Below are positions 1 to 5,120 of a DNA stretch of 5,120 bases, piece after piece. The translations under genes and the position numbers were made by a program. This DNA is from Tardiphaga sp. (GTDB taxonomy: Bacteria; Pseudomonadota; Alphaproteobacteria; Rhizobiales; Xanthobacteraceae): contig JACMOT010000406.1 in the NCBI GenBank assembly GCA_014377915.1, positions 1 to 5,120 of the forward strand. Reading direction: 5' to 3'. Positions within the stretch are counted from its first letter, which is position 1, and the number at the start of each line of letters is the position of its first letter. A model generated the notes under the pieces. It searched no databases. It saw nothing but the letters and a program-made list of their open reading frames with translations, and was not told where the DNA came from.

Positions 1-1
1 A

Positions 2-118
2 CTCGCCGTTGAAGGGATCAACGCCAAGGGTGGGATCCTTGGCGGGCGCTTGATCGAGTTGGTGTTCGAGGATGACAAGGGGTCGCCGCAGGGCGGCGTG
101 CTGCCGTGCAGAAGCTGA
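2..118 (+). pseudogene. 5' part of the same substrate-binding protein gene, out of frame with its remainder
   Basis: Read from base 2, this segment gives LAVEGINAKGG, then ILGGRLIELVFEDDKGSPQGG. That is the conserved N-terminal-lobe pattern of Liv-type binding proteins (an INAxGG turn, then GGRxIELVxEDDxGxP), which is normally followed at once by a helix ending AVQKLM. Here the AVQKLM segment is present but in the frame of codon 103-105, so this frame instead runs into TGA at 116-118. The two frames overlap by exactly one base at 103. Restoring one G there would give GGVLAVQKLM without interruption. The fragment is open at the left edge of the window, so its start and signal peptide are not seen. 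It is either an inactivating mutation or a sequencing/assembly error; the good preservation on both sides means the lesion is recent or artificial. Confidence 0.8.
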
Positions 119-984
119 TGTCGGTCGGCCGCGTCAAGGCAATCACCGGTGGAACCAACAGCTCGGTGGTGCTCGCTGAATCGTCGGTCACCAAGGGACG
201 GATGCTGCAGGTAAATGCCGGTGCTCAGGCTGACGCCATCACCGATCAAGGCAATCCGTGGATGTTCCAGATCAACAACACCGTCTCAGGCAATTCGAGC
301 GCATTCAACGCCTACCTTGTCGACGTGATGAAACCGAAAACGGTGGCCTACATGGGCGAAAATACCGAGTTCAACAAGACGGTGCTCGAACTGCTGCGCG
401 AAAAGCTCAAGTCTGCCAACATCGAGTTGGTCAACGTCTCCACCTATGACGCGGACACGAATGATTTTACCTCCATCATTACCAAGATCAAGTCGCTCAA
501 GCCCGACATGCTCTACGTCTCCGATGCCTATCCCGCGCGCGCTGCGCAGTTGTGGAAGCAGGTTCGCCAGCTCGGCGGATTCCCCAAGGAAGTGATGTCA
601 CCGGGCGTCGTCGTGCCCGGTCTGCTGGCTCCAGCGGAGGGTGCCATGGACGGCGTCATCACCGGCGAGATCTTCATGGTTCCTTCGCAGCAGGAAGAGA
701 CCAAGCCGTTCATCGCGGAGTTTGAGAAGAAGTTCAACGTCAGCCCCGGCAAGGGAAATCTCGTGATCTATGAGGCGGTAAACATGATTGCGGCGGCAAT
801 GAACAAGGCTGGGACCGACACCGACTACGACAAGATTTCCAACACCATTCGCGACAACGCATGGCCGTCGCCGCGCGGTGAACTGAAGTTCGACGCCAAG
901 GGGCGGGCGCGCGCGCCTTACTTCTTCATCCAGCAGGTCAAGGGCGGCAAGCTCACCCAGCTTGAGATGATCAAGGTCAACTAG
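106..984 (+). CDS. HAAT-family ABC transporter substrate-binding protein, main part downstream of a frameshift
   Basis: This encodes most of a periplasmic ligand-binding protein of the Peripla_BP_6 (LivJ/LivK-like) type, which captures a solute and delivers it to the LivHM channel. Visible family features are a ligand-pocket segment GGTNSS (148-165), an inter-lobe stretch YMGENTEFNKT, a second-lobe segment SDAYPARAAQLWKQ, and a late helix YEAVNMIAAAMNKAGT, ending at TAG 982-984. The formal start here is GTG 106, but it has no Shine-Dalgarno sequence at a useful distance. The protein would begin inside the first lobe and lack the signal peptide, so this is not a credible natural start. The coding sense continues upstream in another frame (2-103), which implies a one-base loss near 103. 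Visible coding totals about 327 codons, against roughly 390-420 residues usual for the family, so about 60 or more residues lie left of the window. The ligand cannot be read from sequence; the family includes binders of amino acids, amides and aromatic acids. The family call is firm, but whether the gene is functional is unclear. Confidence 0.85.
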   Translation: MQKLMSVGRVKAITGGTNSSVVLAESSVTKGRMLQVNAGAQADAITDQGNPWMFQINNTVSGNSSAFNAYLVDVMKPKTVAYMGENTEFNKTVLELLREKLKSANIELVNVSTYDADTNDFTSIITKIKSLKPDMLYVSDAYPARAAQLWKQVRQLGGFPKEVMSPGVVVPGLLAPAEGAMDGVITGEIFMVPSQQEETKPFIAEFEKKFNVSPGKGNLVIYEAVNMIAAAMNKAGTDTDYDKISNTIRDNAWPSPRGELKFDAKGRARAPYFFIQQVKGGKLTQLEMIKVN

Positions 985-1004
985 ACGGATACCGGCGCTG
1001 ATCG

Positions 1005-1010
1005 CGAGGA
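1005..1010 (+). promoter_or_regulatory. Ribosome binding site of the LivH-type permease gene
   Basis: CGAGGA at 1005-1010 lies six bases before ATG 1017 and matches the anti-Shine-Dalgarno core GAGGA. It sits in the 32-base gap after the binding-protein stop codon and supports the ATG 1017 start. I see no convincing promoter or terminator hairpin in this gap. Confidence 0.65.
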
Positions 1011-1016
1011 ACCATC

Positions 1017-1889
1017 ATGAACCTGTTCGTGCAGACGCTGATCAACGGGCTGGTGCTCGGAGCGAGCTATTCCGTCATCGCTGTCGGCCTGACGCTCGTC
1101 TTCGGCATTCTGCACATCGCGAATTTTGCCCATGGCGCATTTTTCGCGATCGGCGCTTATGCGATTTTTTTACTCAGCAGCTGGGGGGTGCCGTATCTCG
1201 CGGCGCTGCCCGCTGCCATCGCCATCGTGGCGGCGGTCGGCTTCATCACCGAGTTTTCGGTAATCCGACGAGCGATCTACGGCGAGGGGCATGGGTCGAT
1301 CATCGTCACCTTCGCGCTCGGCCAGGCGATGGTCGCGGCCCTTATCCTGCTGTTCGGGCCGGATCCGCATCCGATCCGTTCGCCGTTCGCCCAGGCGACA
1401 GTGTCGGCTTTCGGCATGGTAATCGCCGGGCAGCGCCTGTTCGTGCTGCTGACCTCGGTCGTTGTGCTGGCGGGCTTTGGCGCCTGGCTGCGTTACACGG
1501 TCAGGGGGCAGCAGATACTCGCCGTCGCGCAGAATCCGCGCGGCGCGTTGTACTCCGGCAACAACGTGCCGATGTACCCCAGCCTGTCTTTCGTGGTCGG
1601 CGTCGCGGCGGCGGGACTCGCCGGTGCGCTGCTCGCACCGATTGTCACGGCCTATCCAACCATGGGCCATACGACGCTGATCACCGGCTTCACCGTCGTC
1701 ATCCTCGGCGGCATGGGCAGTATTTCCGGTGCGATGCTCGGAGCGCTGCTGATCGGCGTGGCCAATGCCATGTTTGAGACCTACGTCTCGGTGTCATGGA
1801 CGCCGGCGCTAGGCTGGATTCTTGTCATCGGTGTTCTGCTGCTTTGGCCACAAGGTCTGATGGGCCGCCCGCAACTGTATAGGCATTGA
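1017..1889 (+). CDS. livH: Branched-chain amino acid-type ABC transporter permease, LivH family
   Basis: This is one of the two inner-membrane subunits that form the translocation channel of a HAAT importer, pairing with the LivM-type protein encoded next. The 290-residue product matches the usual LivH length. It opens with the family N-terminus: NGLVLGASYSVIAVGLTLVFG (residues 10-30) and then the conserved ILHIANFAHG (31-40). Several hydrophobic membrane segments follow. A cytoplasmic coupling loop near AVAQNPRGALYSGNNV (169-184) occupies the EAA-loop position that contacts the ATPases. The hallmark VVILGGMGSISGAMLGALL lies at about 227-245. The EAA loop is degenerate (RGA-LYS-G), which is not unusual in this family. 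The ATG start is supported by a GAGGA ribosome site. The gene starts 32 bases after the binding-protein gene and runs almost directly into livM. The symbol denotes the family only; the transported solute need not be a branched-chain amino acid. Confidence 0.93.
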   Translation: MNLFVQTLINGLVLGASYSVIAVGLTLVFGILHIANFAHGAFFAIGAYAIFLLSSWGVPYLAALPAAIAIVAAVGFITEFSVIRRAIYGEGHGSIIVTFALGQAMVAALILLFGPDPHPIRSPFAQATVSAFGMVIAGQRLFVLLTSVVVLAGFGAWLRYTVRGQQILAVAQNPRGALYSGNNVPMYPSLSFVVGVAAAGLAGALLAPIVTAYPTMGHTTLITGFTVVILGGMGSISGAMLGALLIGVANAMFETYVSVSWTPALGWILVIGVLLLWPQGLMGRPQLYRH

Positions 1890-1894
1890 TCGAT

Positions 1895-2923
1895 ATGTCG
1901 GATCTCTCCGCGGATACCGTGGCTTCCAGCCGGCCCCTCGCCTTGGCGCGGCCAGCCGGAAGAAAGGTCGCAGTCCCGCTTCTCGCGGTGACGGCAGCAA
2001 TTGTCGCGGTCGGACTTGGCGTGCTGGTGACCAACACCTTTATCGTCACGCTGGCGGGCTATACCTGCGCCTTCGCGTTATTCGCGCTCAGTATCAACAT
2101 CATGCTTGGCGGGCTCGGCGAAGTGCCGCTCGGCCAATGCGTATTCTTCGGCATCGGCTCCTACGGGGTCGGCATTGGCATGGTGAAGTTTGGGCAGTCT
2201 TTCGAACTCTCCATTGCGATGGCGATGGTGGTGTCGCTCGTTGCCGCCGCGGCGATCGGCGCCATTACACTGAAGCTGACCGGCGCTTATTTCTCCATCG
2301 TCTCGTGGGGCCTGTCCGGCGTCGCCATGGTTGCGGCGCTCAACCTGACGCATCTGACAGAAGGGCCTCTCGGAATCTTTGGTTTCCCGCCGATCATGCT
2401 CGGGCCGATCGCGATGACCGATCCGCGAAGCTACTTCTTCGTCACCGCCGGAGCGCTCATCCTGACGGTGCTTCTGCTGCATGCGGTTCGCGATTCGCAA
2501 TTCGGCAGCGCCATCGAAAGCATCCGGCAAAATCGTCATCTGGCGCAGTCCGTCGGCGTCAATGTCTTTCGCCAGCGTCTCAAGGCGTTCATGCTGAGCG
2601 CTCCTATCGCCGCGCTGGCCGGTGCGCTGTGCGTGCCCTACACCCAAATTGTCACGCCGGAAGTCTTCTCGGTGGCTAACACCGTCGACGCGCTACTGAT
2701 GGTGCTGATCGGCGGCACCGGATTGCTGGTCGGCCCGATCATCGGCGCGGTGATCTTCAGCATTCTGCCATATTATCTCGACCTCGATCCCAATGTTCGC
2801 ATTCTGGTGTTTTCGACGGCCATCGTCGTCATCATGATTTTCGCGCCCGGTGGATTGCATCAAATCAGCAAGCGCCTCCTGGCGCGCGTTACAGGAGGCA
2901 ACTGTGGAGCAGATGAACGTTGA
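1895..2923 (+). CDS. livM: Branched-chain amino acid-type ABC transporter permease, LivM family
   Basis: This is the second channel subunit of the importer, in the inner membrane. From ATG 1895 the product has 342 residues, normal for LivM. A polar N-terminal tail of about 25 residues precedes the first membrane segment. Family landmarks are ALSINIMLGGLGEVPLGQ (64-81), GIGSYGVGIG (86-95), the segment GAYFSIVSWGLSG (130-142) followed by LTEGPLGI (154-161), the cytoplasmic coupling loop IRQNRHLAQSVGVNVFRQ (210-227), and IGGTGLLVGPIIGA (272-285). The start is uncertain: an in-frame TTG at 1886 would add three residues and overlap the livH stop, but ATG 1895, five bases after that stop, is the better codon. 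Neither has a strong ribosome site (only AGG at 1881-1883), so expression probably relies on ribosomes coming from livH. Its last 20 bases overlap the livG start and carry the livG ribosome site. The symbol denotes the family, not a proven substrate. Confidence 0.92.
   Translation: MSDLSADTVASSRPLALARPAGRKVAVPLLAVTAAIVAVGLGVLVTNTFIVTLAGYTCAFALFALSINIMLGGLGEVPLGQCVFFGIGSYGVGIGMVKFGQSFELSIAMAMVVSLVAAAAIGAITLKLTGAYFSIVSWGLSGVAMVAALNLTHLTEGPLGIFGFPPIMLGPIAMTDPRSYFFVTAGALILTVLLLHAVRDSQFGSAIESIRQNRHLAQSVGVNVFRQRLKAFMLSAPIAALAGALCVPYTQIVTPEVFSVANTVDALLMVLIGGTGLLVGPIIGAVIFSILPYYLDLDPNVRILVFSTAIVVIMIFAPGGLHQISKRLLARVTGGNCGADER
2893..2898 (+). promoter_or_regulatory. Consensus Shine-Dalgarno site of livG, inside the livM 3' end
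   Basis: AGGAGG at 2893-2898 is a perfect consensus site, with five bases between it and GTG 2904. The next in-frame ATG (2913) would be 14 bases away, too far, so this site decides the GTG start. It is embedded in the last livM codons, which favours coupled translation of livM and livG. Confidence 0.85.
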
Positions 2924-3701
2924 AGCCCCGCGCGGCAAGACCGTGGTCGTCCAGGCGACCGATATCCGCAAGCGCTACGGCGGCGTGGTGGCGCTCGATG
3001 GCGTCAGCCTGACCGTAGAGGAAGGCGAAGTGTTCGGCATCATCGGCCCGAACGGCGCCGGCAAGTCCACGCTATTCGATGTGCTGTGCGGCATCACCAA
3101 GCCGACCAGCGGGCAGATCGAGGTGCTAGGCCATGACGTCGGCACGATGACGCCCCATCTGGTGGCGCGTGCCGGTGTCGCCCGCACGTTCCAGCGGACG
3201 GCGGTGTTCGGCGAAGCGACGGTCTACGACAACCTGCGATATGGGCGCCATGCCAGCTTCACGCATTCTGTGGCCGGACGGATCGTCGGCAGTTCCGTCT
3301 ATCGCCGCGAACAGGCGGCGTTTCACCACAAGGCCGAAGAGGTCCTGGCACTTTCCGGGCTGAGCGACGACCGCGACCGGCTCGGCAACGTGCTGGCCTA
3401 TGGCGTTCAACGACGGCTTGCGGTGGCTGTTGCCTTGATGTCCGAACCGCGCGTGCTGTTCCTCGACGAACCGGCCGCCGGCATGAACGGCCGCGAGACC
3501 GCGGATTTCATATCCCTCATAGAAACCATCGCGCCTGGACGCACCGTGGTGATCGTCGAGCATGACATGACAGTGATCAAGGCATTGTGCGGCCGCGCCC
3601 TTGTGGTCGTCGATGGCCGACCGGTGGTGGTCGATGCGCCGGAACGTGTATTCAAGCATGCCGAAGTGATTTCGGCCTATCTCGGAGCGGAAGATGAGTG
3701 A
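2904..3701 (+). CDS. livG: Branched-chain amino acid-type ABC transporter ATP-binding protein, LivG family
   Basis: This is one of the two cytoplasmic ATPases powering the importer; it would form a heterodimer with the LivF-type protein. The product is 265 residues from GTG 2904, close to the usual 250-260. Motifs in order are Walker A GPNGAGKS (48-55), Q-loop RTFQRT with Q97, a signature segment LAYGVQRRL (164-172), Walker B VLFLDE (184-189) followed by the LivG hallmark PAAGMN (190-195), and the switch histidine in VEHDM (H220). The AAGMN string and the long helical region between Q-loop and signature separate LivG from LivF. The signature is LAYGV where close relatives usually have L-x-YGQ or L-x-YGD, a variation at its last position; the catalytic residues are intact. 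The gene overlaps livM by 20 bases and livF by 8. An earlier in-frame start is possible (the frame is open from 2850), but the AGGAGG before 2904 argues strongly against it. Confidence 0.93.
   Translation: MEQMNVEAPRGKTVVVQATDIRKRYGGVVALDGVSLTVEEGEVFGIIGPNGAGKSTLFDVLCGITKPTSGQIEVLGHDVGTMTPHLVARAGVARTFQRTAVFGEATVYDNLRYGRHASFTHSVAGRIVGSSVYRREQAAFHHKAEEVLALSGLSDDRDRLGNVLAYGVQRRLAVAVALMSEPRVLFLDEPAAGMNGRETADFISLIETIAPGRTVVIVEHDMTVIKALCGRALVVVDGRPVVVDAPERVFKHAEVISAYLGAEDE
3684..3687 (+). promoter_or_regulatory. Ribosome binding site of livF, inside the livG 3' end
   Basis: GGAG at 3684-3687 lies six bases before ATG 3694. It falls within the last codons of livG, so livF translation is probably coupled to livG. 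Confidence 0.6.
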
Positions 3702-4398
3702 CCTGCTTCGCGTCAACGGCGTTTCGGCTGCGTACGGCAAGGTGACGGCGCTGCGCGACGTCTCCATTGTGGTGCAGCCGGGCGAAATCGTCGCCATCCT
3801 CGGCGCCAACGGCGCCGGCAAGACGACGCTGCTGAATACCATCTCCGGTATCCTGCCACTGAGCGGCGGCGATATCGCGCTGGACGGTAAACGCATCGAC
3901 GGGAAGAAGCCCTGGCAGACCAGCCGGCTCGGAATCAGCCACGTGCCGGAGGGGCGCGAGATATTTCCCGACATGACCGTCGAAGCCAATCTGAAGATCG
4001 TGGATTCGTTCGGCGGCGGGCCCAGGTTCGAGGTCAAGGAAATTCTCGATATGTTTCCTCGGCTCAGGGAACGCTTCATGCAACTCGCTGGCGGTCTCAG
4101 CGGCGGCGAGCAACAGATGCTCGCCATCGGCCGTGGTCTGATGTCCTGCCCGCGCCTCATCCTGCTCGACGAACCGTCGCTGGGGTTGTCGCCAGTGCTC
4201 ACGAAGTTCGTGTTGAACTCGATTTCCCGCCTCAAGGCCAAAGGCATTGCTAGCCTGCTGGTGGAACAGAACATGCGGGCGGCACTGCGGATCGCGGACC
4301 GCGCCTATGTGCTCAGGGTAGGGCGCATCGTCAGGGCGGGGTCGGCGACCGAGATCGCCAATGCTCCTGACATCCAGGAAGCCTATCTTGGCGTCTAA
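3694..4398 (+). CDS. livF: Branched-chain amino acid-type ABC transporter ATP-binding protein, LivF family
   Basis: This is the second cytoplasmic ATPase of the importer. The 234-residue product has the normal LivF length. Motifs in order are Walker A GANGAGKT (37-44), the LivF-specific segment HVPEGREIFPDMTVEANL (83-100) that replaces the Q-loop glutamine with the PEGR glutamate, the full signature LSGGEQQ (135-141), Walker B LILLDE (155-160) with the following PSLGLSP, and LLVEQN (188-193), where the usual switch histidine is glutamine. The PEGR and EQN substitutions are characteristic of the LivF family and do not indicate loss of function. The C-terminus EAYLGV is also typical. The start codon overlaps the livG stop by 8 bases (ATGAGTGA), and a GGAG site precedes it. 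The gene ends 26 bases before the amidohydrolase gene, with no hairpin between them, so transcription probably continues. Confidence 0.94.
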   Translation: MSDLLRVNGVSAAYGKVTALRDVSIVVQPGEIVAILGANGAGKTTLLNTISGILPLSGGDIALDGKRIDGKKPWQTSRLGISHVPEGREIFPDMTVEANLKIVDSFGGGPRFEVKEILDMFPRLRERFMQLAGGLSGGEQQMLAIGRGLMSCPRLILLDEPSLGLSPVLTKFVLNSISRLKAKGIASLLVEQNMRAALRIADRAYVLRVGRIVRAGSATEIANAPDIQEAYLGV

Positions 4399-4410
4399 CA
4401 GAAACACAAC

Positions 4411-4414
4411 AGGA
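4411..4414 (+). promoter_or_regulatory. Weak ribosome binding site of the amidohydrolase gene
   Basis: AGGA at 4411-4414 is ten bases before ATG 4425 but only one base before the in-frame ATG 4416. The spacing therefore favours 4425 as the start, though ten bases is on the long side. The surrounding 26-base gap shows no promoter or terminator that I can support. Confidence 0.4.
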
Positions 4415-4424
4415 CATGGTGAAC

Positions 4425-5120
4425 ATGCAGGACGAGTTCAAATTGCCGGACGGAAGCTGCGACTGCCACGTGCACATTTACGGGCCATATGACCGGTTTC
4501 CCGTCGGCGGCGAAGGACGCTTCACGCCGACCCAGCCAAACCCGGTGGAGTCGCTGTTTGCCATGTGGGACTCCATTGGCATTGCACGTGGCGTGATCGT
4601 GCATGCGCAGGCCGCCGGCCCCGACAATGCGGCGACCTACGATGCGCTACGCCGTTATCCTGATCGTTTGCGTGGCGTCGCCGTGCTGGAGTCGGACGTC
4701 TCCGATCGCCGACTCGACGAGATGACGGACGCCGGCTTCAAGGGCGCCCGCGTCAACCTGTTGCGGCAGGACGGCAAGCCGGTGTCGAAGGGGGGCATGG
4801 ACTATGACGGCCTGAAAGCGATCGCGCCGCGTCTGGCAGAACGCGGCTGGCATGCGCAGTTGTGGATCGAGACCGGTGACTTGGACGACATGGCTCCCGA
4901 ACTCGAGAAACTGCCGCTTACCTTCGTCATCGATCACATGGGGCGAACGATGGCGGAGAAGGGCGTCGGCTATTACGGCTATCAGACATTCAGCGAACGC
5001 CTGAAGACCGGGCGCTACTGGTGCAAACTGTCGGGGGCCGACCGCAACACCCGCAATGGCACGCCTTACGACGACACCGAAGCCTTCATGCAAGCGCTGG
5101 TGAAGGCCAATCCCGATCGC
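4425..5120 (+). CDS. Amidohydrolase family protein, 2-pyrone-4,6-dicarboxylate lactonase-like, cut by the right edge
   Basis: This is a cytoplasmic TIM-barrel hydrolase of the Amidohydro_2 superfamily, most like the LigI (2-pyrone-4,6-dicarboxylate hydrolase) group. The frame is open for 232 codons from ATG 4425 and has no stop before the window ends; family members are usually about 270-300 residues, so roughly 40-70 are missing. Visible features are the first-strand motif DCHVH (H15, H17) followed by IYGPYDRFP, a third-strand segment RLRGVAVLESDVSD (81-94), GFKGARVNLL (104-113) with an arginine at a position used for substrate binding in LigI, VIDHMGR (H171), and WCKLSGADR (199-207). The later strand expected to carry the catalytic aspartate (often in a W-x-x-DWPHP-like string) lies beyond the window. 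There is no signal peptide. An alternative start at ATG 4416 would add three residues. Being co-directional and 26 bases after livF, it likely acts on the imported compound or a product of it. The exact substrate is unknown: many relatives annotated as PDC lactonase act on other lactones or amides. Confidence 0.85.
   Translation, partial: MQDEFKLPDGSCDCHVHIYGPYDRFPVGGEGRFTPTQPNPVESLFAMWDSIGIARGVIVHAQAAGPDNAATYDALRRYPDRLRGVAVLESDVSDRRLDEMTDAGFKGARVNLLRQDGKPVSKGGMDYDGLKAIAPRLAERGWHAQLWIETGDLDDMAPELEKLPLTFVIDHMGRTMAEKGVGYYGYQTFSERLKTGRYWCKLSGADRNTRNGTPYDDTEAFMQALVKANPDR

Noticed and set aside
92..106. Programmed -1 frameshifting as the explanation for the two-frame binding-protein gene.
   Set aside because: There is no slippery heptamer at the junction, and binding proteins of this family are not known to use recoding; a one-base deletion or sequence error is simpler.
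1165..1172. A run of seven T followed by A in livH, forming the heptamer T TTT TTA in the zero frame, a known -1 slippery pattern.
   Set aside because: The codons ATT TTT TTA simply encode Ile-Phe-Leu in a membrane segment, the zero-frame protein continues with full family conservation, and I see no obvious downstream stimulatory structure or biological reason for a shifted product.
1017..2923. Missing glutamate in the EAA coupling loops of both permeases, considered as a sign of decay.
   Set aside because: HAAT permeases often have degenerate EAA loops, and all other family motifs and lengths are intact in both proteins.
3126..4274. A 382-codon open frame on the minus strand across livG and livF.
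   Set aside because: It lies antisense to two ATPase genes with intact motifs and shows no recognisable domain. Long antisense open frames are common in GC-rich codon-biased DNA.
4076..4277. Glutamine instead of the switch histidine (EQN) and glutamate instead of the Q-loop glutamine (PEGR, upstream at about 3952-3963) in LivF, considered as inactivating changes.
   Set aside because: Both are characteristic of the LivF family and occur in functional transporters.
4647..5093. A 148-codon minus-strand open frame opposite the amidohydrolase gene.
   Set aside because: The plus strand carries conserved hydrolase motifs through the whole stretch, and the minus-strand product shows no recognisable features.

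Overview
The window is a single same-strand (+) gene cluster from a GC-rich bacterium. It encodes a complete HAAT-type (branched-chain amino acid / Liv family) ABC importer followed by a metabolic gene. The GC-rich codon choice and the styles of the Liv components and amidohydrolase suggest an alphaproteobacterium such as the Bradyrhizobium/Rhodopseudomonas group. That placement is inference from general resemblance; no rRNA or other marker is present.

Layout, left to right: (1) about 2-984, a periplasmic substrate-binding protein whose N-terminus lies outside the window and whose frame is broken by an apparent one-base loss near position 103; (2) 1017-1889, a LivH-type permease; (3) about 1895-2923, a LivM-type permease; (4) 2904-3701, a LivG-type ATPase starting at GTG behind a perfect AGGAGG; (5) 3694-4398, a LivF-type ATPase; (6) 4425 to beyond the right edge, an amidohydrolase of the 2-pyrone-4,6-dicarboxylate lactonase (LigI)-like Amidohydro_2 group. 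Gaps are short (32, 5 and 26 bases) or genes overlap (20 and 8 bases), which is the pattern of one translationally coupled operon. No stretch over 300 bases lacks a gene. I saw no RNA gene, mobile element, CRISPR array, or intergenic hairpin that would act as a terminator.

Together the genes would bind a small solute in the periplasm, move it through the LivH-LivM channel using LivG-LivF ATP hydrolysis, and pass it (or a downstream intermediate) to a cytoplasmic hydrolase. The lactonase-like partner hints that the substrate may be a carboxylated or aromatic-derived compound rather than leucine/isoleucine/valine, but the sequence does not identify it. The main anomaly is the frameshift in the binding-protein gene. 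The rest is a well-known type of system, and I do not see evidence for a wholly new one.
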